Shown here in pieces: positions 8,096-18,016 of a DNA stretch of 42,116 nt; the first letter of the stretch is position 1; each line of letters starts with the position of its first letter. The position numbers were made by a program, and so were the translations under genes. The stretch lies in the NCBI GenBank assembly GCA_020536535.1, contig JAHLWZ010000934.1:1-42116 (forward strand). Reading direction: 5' to 3'. Source of the DNA: Pelomyxa schiedti (taxonomy: Eukaryota; Evosea; Pelobiontida; Pelomyxidae). Below the pieces are notes generated by a model that saw only the letters and a program-made list of their open reading frames with translations, made no database searches and was not told the origin of the DNA.

Positions 8096-11000
8096 TTAGG
8101 ATTTGAGGATGTTCAGAAGTGCGATGGCACATTGAGCAAGAGTTTGTTCAGGGGTGGAAGTGGAGAGGGTGGTGAGGCGTTGTGATGTGTCGAGTGACCG
8201 GAGTACTTCGAGGTGTAGAGGGTCGTTGGTCACGAGTGTGCCTAGGGCAAGAACGGTTCTCCCCAAGATATTTACTCGTTCATCTGTGACCAGGACCTTG
8301 GGTTTGTTGAGTTGGTTGTGGGTGGGGGTGATTGACTGACTAATGGGTTACTACCTCACAAAGAATGGAGATGCACTGTGCTTTTTCTATTATGGCTGGC
8401 ATCTTTACTGCGAGACTGCGAAAAGGAAAAAAAAAAGTTATCCATTGGCATGGGAGGAAAAGAAGAACACACTTGAGGATGGCTGAAACAATAGCAAATC
8501 TTAAGTGCTCGTTGTGAGATTTGCTGAGTTCAGCGAACAATTCGAGTGCCTGTTACAATTAGAGTTGGGTTCGTGTGTGTTGAAAGGTATACCGTGCTCT
8601 TATGTGCGTCGAACATGGGTTGTAGATGGCCAGTTACTAAGGCATTCGCGATGAATCTTAACGCAGCTGTAAAAAGGTACTACGAAAAATATCAAAACCT
8701 CACACAGAGCATTCTCAGATTGTCTGTCGAAGAGGACTGACAGTAATTCAATATCTTGGAGACAATGTCCTCACCTGTCCAGTTTAAAGCTAATGGTTGA
8801 CAAGCTGCCGGATGTAAAACTAGTTGACCAAAAAGATCCACAACTAAATACATTGTCGGCTCTTGAGGATAAAAGTGGGACCTGCCTGGTAAAACGTTCT
8901 GAACAGGCCAAGACAGTAACTTTTGTAAAAGTTGGACGTCTGTTGGCCCAAGCTGCACGTTGTTACCTGCACGCACTTAAAATGAAAAGGGATTGTTCCC
9001 CTGTACTTTTTAGAGCAACCAGTAAGTTTGTCACACTAATTTTTTCACTGGGGCTCAGAGACATCTACAGAATACGATTAAACAAAGGTGGTGTTACAAA
9101 GCTCCGAATCACACAGGAAAGCTAATGGCATCACTGAACTTCATGAGAGTTCTCTCCAAACCCTCATAATTTGGAGATTGGAAGCACACAGTTGTAGTCT
9201 GAAATTAGTATTAACATGAAATCTATGACGTGCAACTGTACATAAGGAATGAGCTTGGGCTTGGCAGTGGGAAGAGGTTCTATGCACATTTATTGAAAAA
9301 AAAATGCTCACTCAGCTTACCAACAAAAGGATTGTGTGGTGGAACAGCAGCAGATAGACGGGGCCCAAACTTATTCTCAGGTCCTGTATACCTAACGTCA
9401 CCTACTCCAGTGAGATTTATACAGGAACATGCAAATAGTAAACCAGTAAAAGGCAGAGGTGCAAGATTCCGGGGTTCTTCTTCTCCAATGACTACATCTT
9501 GAGTGTTTTGGTCAATAAATCGTACAATCTTCAAACAGTGATATTAATTGGCAAGAAGAACAGTTGTTTTTCTAACATCTTCCATGAAAGTTTGCTCAAG
9601 ATCATTCTAGGGTAATACATCAAATGTAAACTAATTAGTGGGTGGTTACATCTGCCAAAAAATTGTGTGCCACTATGTATGGATTTTCATTGTTATTATA
9701 AGCCAATTTGAACTTCCTGCCATCCAAATCAACATCGAATACATAATCATACTTGGATTTGGGTGAGACTTAAAAAAAAACCTTGACAAGTTTACCTCCT
9801 TCCCTTTATACATCACACGACTATGAACACCAGAAGAGGCGGCAGAATCTTGATTTACCACTTCACCAATCAACACCCATTTATGTGAAGCCTCATTCCA
9901 GTTGTAAGCTTCTGCCACATTTCCATTTCTCACAACTTTTGGTTCACCGTCGAATTTGCCAGGTGCTGACAGCACACTCAACCCAGGTAGGGCGCTTACA
10001 TTGATCGATTCTGCTGTTCTTGTGTGGTGAGCTTTGTCCAAAGGAGTAAGGGCATACTGTGCTTGTGTGGATTGGAGTGTGGCTGCATATGCCTGTCGAA
10101 CCCCTTCCGATGCAATCCTTCTTGGGTCCCGGGTCCAAATACGTGCATTTCCATCAGAGGCACCTAGAATCCAGTTAATGGAACCTAAGGGGACTTTTTA
10201 TACCAGTCACTATATCGCCGTTCGGAAGAGAGAAGACACCCCACACCGTTGAGGGATGGGTCACAGTATCAACTTCCGTAGAACCTTGGTTTGGGTTGGT
10301 GTGATAGGAAATTCGTAGAGGAAAAACCTTTCCAGATCTTCAAATTCCTATCTTCAGAAACGGTTGCATACTCTGCTGTCAGTGGCAAATAACAAATGGA
10401 GTAAATAAATCCCGCATGTGCGGGATATGTCCCTATACAACTTCCATCAATTGTCCAGAGGCACACGTTACTACCAGTAGGGATTAGGACAATTACTTCA
10501 ATTAATTAATGCTACCAATCATTACTACAAGAGAGGAATCCAATTTCCGGAACAAGGCAGAGCCCTCTAACGCAATCAGTGTGGTGTAGTTCAGTTTTTG
10601 TGCAAGTAGCACCATTCCACAATTTAATACTTTTATCTGCTGAACCTAATTTTTTTGTGTGGAGGTATCATGTATATGCCTTGAAAGGAGGAAGGTGTTG
10701 TCTGTGTTAAATTGGCATCAGATTTCACATCCAGATTAACAACTAAGAAATCCCCTCTTTATGGTATATAGATACCTGTTACAATTAATCCGTTAGGAAG
10801 TGCAAGGACTGCCCAAACAGATGCCGTGTGTCCAGAAAGCACAAACTGGCACTCTGTACCATTCCAAACTCGTGCTGTGCTATACTTGGTATCAAACTCA
10901 AGCCAAAGGGAAGAAAGATACTTGTCCCAACTTCCTGAAACTATTTGTCCTAGACCAGTGAGTGAAAGAGCACACACACATTTCTGTTTTGTCAAGTCAA

Positions 11001-11444
11001 AAAGTTAACAGGGCCATAATAAAAGTTCCTCATGGCCAGTCAAAGTTCCTGCAATGTCAAACTTCTGTAGGTCCCAAAGAATGACAGCATTGTCATATCC
11101 CGCAGAAACCAGGTGACCTATTACAAAGCAGTTCGTACAAAAGGATAGAACTTCGCTGGTGCTTAACACACCACTAAAAGGATCAAACATCAAGGCGCCA
11201 ACTGCATTGGTATGGCCATTAAGTGTAGTGAGAAGAGTGTATTGAGGATTTTCTGTGTTCTCTGCAAGCATTTGCCACACTTTAATACTATGGTCTCTCG
11301 AGCCTTTAAATATAAATATTCCCCCATTAGCACCGTGCAAAAACAACCAAAAAAAAAAAGCCAACCAGTGAACAACATAGTCGGGGATGCCGTGACACAA
11401 CGAACATCACCCGTATGTCCTGATAGTTCACAACTCAGCTGCAT
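8096..11444 (-). CDS. PLAA: PLAA/Doa1/Ufd3 ubiquitin-binding Cdc48 cofactor
   Basis: Spliced minus-strand gene with the full PLAA/Doa1 domain order. The start is the ATG at 11444 (MQLSCELSGHTGDVRCV), matching the family N-terminus. WD40 blades follow: SRDHSIKVWQ, LVSAGYDNAVILWD, and YATVSEDRNLKIWK near 10330. A linker then leads to the PFU domain near 9985-9665 (SVLSAPGKFDGEPKVVRNG, VMYKGKE, then after an intron YDYVFDVDLDGRKFKLAYN). An FTG...RYTGPENKFGPR linker and the C-terminal PUL armadillo domain (PTDVQLLQKLLSW, SSTDNLRMLCVRF, HNEHLRFAIVSAIL, VLALGTLVTNDPLHLE) finish it, ending ALLNILKS with TAA at 8096-8098. In yeast and animals the protein binds ubiquitin through the WD40 and PFU domains and Cdc48/p97 through PUL, supporting ubiquitin homeostasis and organelle-associated degradation. 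At least ten introns interrupt it. The PFU first-half exon is the probable source of the copy at 4946-5094. All domains appear intact. Confidence 0.9.
9833..9981 (+). repeat. 149-bp direct repeat, copy 2 (parental PFU exon)
   Basis: Identical to 4946-5094 except for one base. Here the sequence sits in its natural place inside the PFU domain of the PLAA gene, so this copy is taken as the source. Confidence 0.95.
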
Positions 11445-11741
11445 CTTATTGACTGACTCACTCGGTTTATGGTTATTTCTGATTTGATGACCCGATCTCA
11501 CATAGAATGCTTCGTCTGTGTGATTCGAAGTACTCCAGGATATCCCCGACGTGAGTGTTCATCGAAATGTTGCTGGGGTCAGTCCCTCTCCCTGGGAGTG
11601 TGGGTCCTCTCTTCTCATCAGATGTGCAATTGGTATTTTTTCCTGAAAGTCGTTTTTTCCCTTTCTTTTTCAATTTTGTTCAATTATTCTTTCCTTGTGG
11701 TGCTGCGGCCGTATATTTGTCGCAATATTGTTCGTGCCAAG
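11445..11741 (+). promoter_or_regulatory. Shared divergent promoter of PLAA and eL33
   Basis: Only 297 bp separate the start codons of the minus-strand PLAA gene and the plus-strand eL33 gene. The stretch is T-rich on the eL33 side and has no convincing gene. I see no clear TATA element. Confidence 0.5.
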
Positions 11742-12354
11742 ATGAAGGCCAGGTATCACATGTTCTTATAGAATTACTCGTTTCGTTCTTGCTGGTTTTT
11801 TTTCTGCCTGTTCTAACACTTGGTGCAGACTTCACGTTGATGGAGTGTTCATGGGGTACAGGAGGTATTAATTTTTTTGTTTTTGGCTTCCATGAATGAC
11901 GCTGGCTTAGGGGACACCACACACAACACACGAACCAACACCTCATCAAAATCGAGAACGTGAATTGCCGTTCCGACACCCGATTCTACATGGGTAAACG
12001 AATTGCCTATGTCTACAAAGCCAAGAAACCAATCAACGGCACCACCAAGAGGCATGTGCTTTCTTTCCCTTGCAAGAATTCCAATATATTCAACATAACG
12101 CAATGCTGAATTTAAATTATAATGAAGTGAAAACTACCTACACATAAACACCAAACCTTCACCAAACTTTTGAACAATCATCACATACCACCCTCGTTCT
12201 CCCACAATTAACATACACATACAGAGTTATTTGGGGAAAAGTCACCCGACACCACGGAGGCAACGGCGTTGTTCGCGCTAAATTCAGGCACAACCTCCCC
12301 CCCTGTGCAATGGGAAAAAGGGTCCGCGTCATGTTGTACCCTTCCAGCATCTAA
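11742..12354 (+). CDS. RPL35A: 60S ribosomal protein eL33 (RPL35A)
   Basis: Four exons, 11742-11752, 11829-11864, 11911-12051 and 12225-12354, total 318 nt and encode 105 residues, close to the usual ~110. The protein opens [17 protein letters not shown], continues with [20 protein letters not shown] and IAYVYKAK, and ends [20 protein letters not shown] ... [19 protein letters not shown] with TAA. These are the family's conserved blocks; eL33 is a structural protein of the large ribosomal subunit. Exon 1 holds only the start and two and two-thirds codons. The third intron needs a GC-AG pair: its donor reads AG|GCATGT and the acceptor acag, and only this junction gives the conserved Arg-Val-Ile-Trp. 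The gene is divergent from PLAA. Confidence 0.93.
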
Positions 12355-12730
12355 ATGCCATCACCGCCTCTATCTCCATAGTCACTGAGTTCTATCTCCC
12401 CAGTCCTCCTTTTTTTTTTCCTGTGTTCCTGTGGCCTGAAGAAAACAAAATAGAACGAAACAAACCAAAGCTCAGTGCCCAATGCTTCTTCTTTTTCTCT
12501 TTGTCCTTGAGTGTGACCAAGTCCATTGTATCTGGAGATATGATGGGGGTTTCTTTTCCTCGAAGGGCCACAGAATCCCAATCATCTCAGTGGACAGCTG
12601 TACAAACAAAAAAAAATTAAAAAAAGAAGGGGAAGAGATAACCGTGAAATGTCGATGTGTTCAGTCGTTGAATAGTGCGTTATGGGACCCATTGTTTTGT
12701 TTTTTTAGGGTGTCACAAGCATAGAGTCTA
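12355..12730. other. Intergenic stretch between eL33 and Rab
   Basis: No gene is supported here. It holds a T-rich tract, probably the eL33 3' UTR, and the Rab promoter. Short frames on both strands lack family resemblance. Confidence 0.5.
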
Positions 12731-13901
12731 ATGTGGTTTTTTCTTTTTCTTTTTTTTTCTTTTTCTTCTTCTTGGCACTGAACAGTGATTACCTGTTTAA
12801 ATTACTTCTCATTGGTGACGCTGGAGTTGGAAAAAGTAATGGATTTTACTTTGTTGTCAATCCCTCCTTTTCTCCCTCACTTGTATTCTTGAACTTCTTA
12901 CTCAGTGCCTCTTAATTTATGCAGGCTGCCTTTTATTGCGATTTTCGGTATGGAACCAAGAAAATAACGGGGAAGTAACACTAATGTAGGATAACATGTA
13001 CAGTGACACATACATCAGCACAATAGGTTTGCTATTGATGTAGTAATGTGCTCGTTTTTCATTCATGTCTAGGAGTTGACTTTGTATGTGACTGGAGTCT
13101 GTTTTTCCGTTAAAATAAAAGTTTCTCTGTATTGCAGAAAGTACGCACAATTCAAGTGGACTCGACAATAATCAAACTACAAATTGTATGTTCTATCTCC
13201 TCGTATTTGTTTCTTATTCTCTTTGCACTTTTCAGTGGGACACTGCAGGACAGGAACGGTACGCTTTTCCTTGTTGTTGCACAAGTTTTAATTGTTTTGA
13301 AAAAGATTTCGAACTATAACAAGTTCTTGTGTGTCAATGGCACTTTACTTTGGCATTTTTTTCCCTCTAACAACTGTCAAGACTATAGAGGTGCACAAGG
13401 CATTATCGTTGCCTAGTGTGTAAAAATCGGCTTCATTTTCTCTCTCTTTTTTTTGTTTACAAATTGAAGTGACACTACCGACCTTGCATCCTTTCACAAC
13501 ATCAAACAATGGTTTGAAGAAATTGACAGATATGCATCACCTGATGTAATAAAAATCATCGTTGGCACAAAAGTATGGTTAATTCTTTTTCTTCCATTTC
13601 TTACCCCAGTTCACAAGGTGGATTTGACCACTAAACGTGCCGTTGAACTTCGATGTGCACAAACCTTCGCGGAATCCATGAAAATTACATTTCTGTATGC
13701 CATTCACTCATAGAACAAAAAAAACCCTCACACCTCAAAAGAGAAGTAAGTGCCAAGGAGAATATAAATGTAGACAAGCTCTTTTCACTCCTGGCAACAA
13801 GCATAAAAGCCAAAGTGAGCAACACTTCACCCACTCCACCGGACCCCTCAGTGGTACTGGAAGCCAGTACTTCACGCACAAACAAGCACCGTCGGTGCTA
13901 G
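12731..13901 (+). CDS. Rab1/Ypt1-like small GTPase in 12 exons
   Basis: Exons: 12731-12735, 12786-12835, 12925-12947, 12990-13026, 13073-13083, 13138-13185, 13236-13258, 13306-13328, 13382-13415, 13470-13572, 13618-13694 and 13742-13901. They sum to 594 nt, 197 residues plus TAG, a normal Rab length. Motifs in order: P-loop GDAGVGKS, switch I YISTIGVDF, KVRTIQVDSTIIKLQI, G3 WDTAGQER, FRTITSSYYRGAQGIIVAYD, G4-position GTKVD (TKVD instead of the usual NKxD), G5 EVSAKE. All are family blocks of the Rab1/Rab8 group, which control ER-Golgi or secretory vesicle traffic. Eight exons are under 50 nt and exon 5 is an 11-nt micro-exon. The first exon holds only ATG TG. The C-terminus is KHRRC, one terminal Cys rather than the usual CC or CXC for double geranylgeranylation. 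The gene converges on the repeat-protein gene 177 bp downstream. Confidence 0.92.
13073..13083 (+). other. 11-nt micro-exon of the Rab gene
   Basis: GAGTTGACTTT, flanked by tctag and gtatgtg, supplies the GVDF end of switch I. Skipping it would break the frame, and the G-VDF-K junctions are only restored with it included. Confidence 0.85.
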
Positions 13902-14078
13902 GCACTCCCTTGGCTTTCTGCAGCACCTGTACTACTAGCCACTACACATTTAATTCCTCTCCTCCATTTTGCACATAGAAGGAATGATTGGGGATAATAG
14001 AAATTCTTTTATTGTGCTTTTCTTTAACAAACAAAAACTGAGGTCACGTGCCAATTACTGAACAGAAGTGTAGTGCAC

Positions 14079-16174
14079 TCAGCATAAACGAGAAAATGCA
14101 TAGAGAATAACTAGCCTCTTGGGTGTTCCAGGCTCAGGGTCTCCAATCCGGGTATGAATTCCACCATCAACGTGGATTGAGCCGGAACAAACAAGTGCAG
14201 CTACTTTCTCTGTTACATCCCGGTCGGGATTATACCCACCATAGGTTGCTCGTAGTATCTGTTTTTTTTGTGAGTGTGTGAAGCATTTGGTAGTAGAGAG
14301 GAATGAACCTGAAGGGAATAGCCTTGGGGTGCAACAATGTGAACGGGTTCAAAGTCGCCGCATGTGAATGTCTCAATCGGCAGTTGTTCCAATTTGTAAC
14401 GTATGACAAGCCGTTTAGGAATACCAGGTTCGGGGTCCCCAATTCGGGTATGAATACCACCATCCACATCAATCGAATTGCGCAGAACCAGAGAAGCTAT
14501 TTTATCAGTGACATCACGGAATGGTTGATTTCCTCCATAAGTGGCCCTGGTCACCTTGATTTTTTTGTTTTTGGCAAGGAGACAACAATGGGATTGTAAT
14601 TACCTGTAGTAACTTCCCTGGTGGTGCATGAATATGTACTGGTTCGAAATCGCCACAACGGAATTCCATTTCCGCATGGTACTGTCCGTCAGGAATAAAT
14701 TGGTAGGTGATGTTCAGTGTCTTGGGTACACCAGGCTCCGGGTCCCCAATTCGGGTATGAATACCCCCAACTACATGGATTTCGGTATTGTTATGTATCA
14801 ACCCTCGGATTCGCTCGGTCACATCACGATTTGGGTCATTGCCTCCATAAGTAGCGTCAATAACCTAAAAAGTCCACTCAGTATGTAATTTGAAAAGAAA
14901 CAAACCAACGTTGAGTGTATATCCTGGAGGTGCAACGATGCGCACAAGCTCAAAATCTGCACATCTGAAGTACGAGAAACTCTTCTTGGCAATAAATTTG
15001 TAGAAAATTGTGAGAGTCTTCCGGGTCCCTGGTTCTGGATCTCCAATGCGAGTATGTATGCCCCCACTAACGTGTATGGCATTGCCAGTAACTAGGGCAG
15101 CTATTTTGTCTGTTACAGAACGGTTTGGAGACATTCCACCGTATGTAGAATGCACAATCTGAAGTTTTCATGTCATTTCCTTTATTTTTGTTTGGGGACT
15201 TAGTACTTGGAGAGTGTGGCCCTCAGGTGCTGAAATATCTACAGGCTCGAAATCGCAACAGCTGAATACTTTCACTGAATTTCCATCGGGCAGGGTTAGC
15301 AACACATATTCAATGATCAGCCAGCAACTATCTGGATAAGGTTCCCCCATTCGTTGAAAGACTGTGCTGTCAATAGTTACTGAGTTGTGGCGAATCAAGC
15401 CTGAGAGTGCAGATGTCAGATCACGGCCAAGCATATGGGCACGCGCGATCTTTAGTGCAAATCCGTCAGGTGCAGATATCGTCACAGGATCGTGGCCTGA
15501 CCAGTTCAAAGAGAAGACAGGTAGGAACCTGTAGACAATGACCAGTCTCTTTGGAGTACCCGGTTCAGGGTCACCAATACGTGTGTGAATCCCTCCCTCC
15601 ACATGGATACTAGACTCAGTGACAAGGTTGCGTATGCTTTCAGTAACATCCCTGTTAGGAGCTCTACCCCCATATGTAGCACTCACAATCTACAAGAAAT
15701 GTAAGATAGGAAAAGACAGGTTCCACTGGTGTCAACAAAAAAATAGGCACGGTAAATAAAGTCATGATAATATTATTCCTATTCTTCACCAACCTCATTT
15801 TGGTCTCCCACAATAACGCCACGCCGACCCCCAGCGCTCACAAAACAAAAACAACAAGCGCACGCACGCACACACAACACACACAACACACAACACACAC
15901 CACACACCACACACACCACACACCACACACCACACACACAACCAGGAGTGGCACACACCTGCAGCCAGCGGCCGTCGCCGGCAGCAATGTGCACGGGCTG
16001 GAAGTCGCCGCACTCGAACCGCGCCTCCTCAGTCATGGCTGCCACGTCCCCGCACACTTCCCTTGGCAGCGCTGCCTGTGACGCCGCTGTGGTCTGTGGT
16101 CGTTGGGAGGACGATGACGATGACGACGACGCGGGGTCGTTGGTTGCCGTTGGTGCTGCACCTAACCGCCCCAT
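14079..16174 (-). CDS. Six-repeat protein, DUF3395-like beta domains
   Basis: The minus strand encodes six tandem repeats of about 75 residues. Each has a front half (CGDFEPVHIxAPxGxxLQ), then ATYGGxxPNRDVTxxIxxLV, then IHVxGGIHTRIGDPEPG and KRLVIxYxF. Repeat 2 (about 15530-15300) is divergent: HDPVTISAPDGFALKI, ARAHMLGRDLTSAL, FQRMGEPYP. The YGG..RDVT..LV..GDPxPGxxKxLxIxY pattern resembles the DUF3395 region at the C-terminus of DNAJC11-type proteins, though no J domain is present; that assignment is tentative. Introns fall right after the LQ/LN/LK of the conserved repeats (acceptors before IVSATYGG, IVHSTYGG, VIDATYGG, VTRATYGG, ILRATYGG). The start is the ATG at 16174, giving a Ser-rich leader with nine Ser in a row, or the ATG at 16036 (MTEEARFECGDF). 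It ends YAFSRLC with TGA at 14079-14081. No signal peptide or membrane span was seen. Confidence 0.75.
15861..15942 (+). repeat. CA-rich microsatellite in an intron
   Basis: An impure (CA)n/(CACAC)n tract lies in the first intron of the six-repeat gene; on the transcribed strand it is GT-rich directly downstream of the donor. Confidence 0.9.
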
Positions 16175-16902
16175 TTGATTCGAAACGGTTTTTTTATTTT
16201 AATTTCGAGTTGAGAATCGAGTGCAAGCCTGTTTGGGGAGCAGTGCTTTGCGCCATTCATATTCATATGCGTGGGCTCTGAGCTCCCAAGAAGAAGGTTT
16301 CTTGCAATAGAGAAGTCGTAGGGCAAGGAAGAGAAGTGAATGCGCCGGCAAGAACAGTAGAGGTGACCTCACAGCACCCTGAAGTCAAATGGGCTCCAGT
16401 TTGGCAAATTGGGCACAAATTGTGGGTTTTGCCCAAATTGGGCACATTTTGGGCACCTCCACCTGCAGGTTCCTTATTCCAGATTGGAGAAGTCTGGGTT
16501 TTGGGCTCCAATTTGTGGTGAAGAAAAATCGCCAAGTCAGGCGTTGAGTGAGGTGGTTCCGAACAGTGGAATTTTCAGCAACGTGTTGCACCTTAGAAGA
16601 CACCCTCTGTTCCTCAATTTTGAGTATGTTGTGCTCGGTGAAGCGAAGCCACAGCATCTGAAACGAATTTTTCGGTAAAAGGATCAGTTGCTTCAAGAAA
16701 AAAAAAAAAACAAAACCTAACGCGTCGGTGGTGCATGGACCAACATAAGCGACACCCACATGGACAGCGATTGTTGTGTGGTTGTTTGTTATCGTCTTAT
16801 TTTGTTTTATTTTAAATAATTTTTTTATTTTTGTATATCAATAAAAACACTCTTCTTCGTTTCGTTTCGTTTTGTGTTGTTTTTTCTAACACAACCTTAG
16901 CG
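16175..16902. other. Gene-poor stretch with self-complementary sequence
   Basis: No gene is supported. The part at about 16392-16515 has interleaved units such as ttgggcacaaattgtgggtt and ttttgcccaaattgggcac that are partly self-complementary. The first arm of a 19-bp inverted pair (16375-16393) lies here. The rest upstream of 16903 is T-rich and may hold the promoter of the next small gene. Confidence 0.5.
16375..16393 (+). repeat. 19-bp inverted repeat, left arm
   Basis: caccctgaagtcaaatggg here is repeated as its exact reverse complement at 17994-18012, 1.6 kb away. Sequences just inside both arms share a loose gggcacaaa/tgtggg resemblance. Confidence 0.85.
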
Positions 16903-17594
16903 ATGGAAGTGAAGTGGGGGAGGAGGGATACCGATGGTATCAAACTTGGTTTTTTTGTTTTTTTGTTTAAACTTACTGTTGTATTCCATTTCCTCACATA
17001 CATAGGTCTGATTCCATGCCGCACTCCGTCAGACTCCAACGGACAACCAAAGCTACAGGTATCTTCTCTTGTTTCTTTTTCGAGTTCTCACACTTTCTAA
17101 CCAGGTGGTTTTGCAACTTGTCGACTGCTGAGAGTCATATTCACTCCACTCTGCCGCGTTCCCCAACTTATGCTCACTCCACGCTGACTGGGAAGTTGGG
17201 TAGGTCCCATTGTCTTCCTCTTTCTTCCTCTCACGTTTTCTCAGACTTAAGCCGACACCTTTGGAAATTGTTCTGCACTGACTTGGAATTCGGTTTGTAC
17301 CCCACCATATGCTTCCTTGGTCACACTAACACGCCGGCCAGCCAGAACGATGATGCACTGCATTGATTCCAAAGCAGACTTCAGTTGGGGCCGCCGCCGC
17401 TGCTTGCTGACTAGATGTTAGGTTGGCCCCCTTGTCTTGTCATTCTCTTCCTCTAACGTTTTCCACAGACTGAAGCTGAAACCGTTCCGGAATTGTTCCT
17501 CAGGGACTTGGGATTTGGTATGTCCTTAACCATCATTGGCTCTGCTAACATGCTTACAGATAACCGGAATGATGGAGCCACAGCGGAACAATAA
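16903..17594 (+). CDS. Possible 60-residue protein in four exons, unrecognised
   Basis: Exons 16903-16948, 17006-17058, 17469-17517 and 17560-17594 join through GT-AG introns to 183 nt, exactly 61 codons with TAA. The product begins MEVKWGRRDTDGIKLGLIPC, contains PSDSNGQPKLQ and TEAETVPELFLRDLGF, and ends DNRNDGATAEQ. It is a short charged soluble protein of unknown family. The chosen splice skips an upstream degenerate copy of exons 3 and 4 (17245-17366), whose frame has a stop and a one-base loss. Support is limited to clean splice signals and an intact frame, so this could be a chance assembly. Confidence 0.4.
17245..17366 (+). pseudogene. Decayed duplicate of exons 3-4 of the 60-residue gene
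   Basis: The segment around 17195-17366 aligns with 17420-17594: acceptor ...cag|ACTtAAGcc versus ...cag|ACTGAAGct, shared attgttc and GACTTGG blocks, and a CAGAACGATGATG versus CCGGAATGATGGAG end. Copy 1 has TAA at its second codon and a one-base deletion, so it cannot encode the same peptide. Confidence 0.5.
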
Positions 17595-17993
17595 CACAGC
17601 AATATCAAGGTACCTTGTTGTTCTTCTTTCCAACCCTGCTAACTCCATTTCGCAGGTGTGGATGGCGTGGCATACTGTGGCTGGACTTGGCCTCCCTACT
17701 GCTTCCTCACTCCTGCATCCTCGTGTGTGTGCCAGTACCCACACACCCAGCATGCTCGCTCTGACTGGCACTCTTGTTGTCTGCAGTGCTCTGCCGTTAC
17801 CCACACCTCACACCCACACCTAAGGGAACAAAAAATTAAAAAAAGCCAGCACATTTTGGAAGAACACAAAACGGGACCACAGGGGAATACCCCAATGTGG
17901 CCTACTCTGGAAAAGCACCAAATTGGCCAAAATGGGGGTTTTTTCCACGTTTTGGAGGCCCACTTTGTGCACAGAGTGGGCCCCACCCTGGGC

Positions 17994-18012
17994 CCCATTT
18001 GACTTCAGGGTG
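17994..18012 (-). repeat. 19-bp inverted repeat, right arm
   Basis: Exact reverse complement of 16375-16393, just past the stop codon of the LRR-Ras gene. Confidence 0.85.
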
Positions 18013-18016
18013 AGAC

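Noticed and set aside
11190-11501. A longer start for PLAA at 11501
   Set aside because: That codon is GTG, not ATG; the ATG at 11444 matches the family N-terminus.
15764-16081. A plus-strand frame rich in Thr-His
   Set aside because: It is the translation of the CA microsatellite in an intron of the minus-strand repeat gene.
15840-18015. A CRISPR array or bacterial-type repeats
   Set aside because: The repeats are a microsatellite and one inverted pair, with no regular spacers, in a eukaryotic context.
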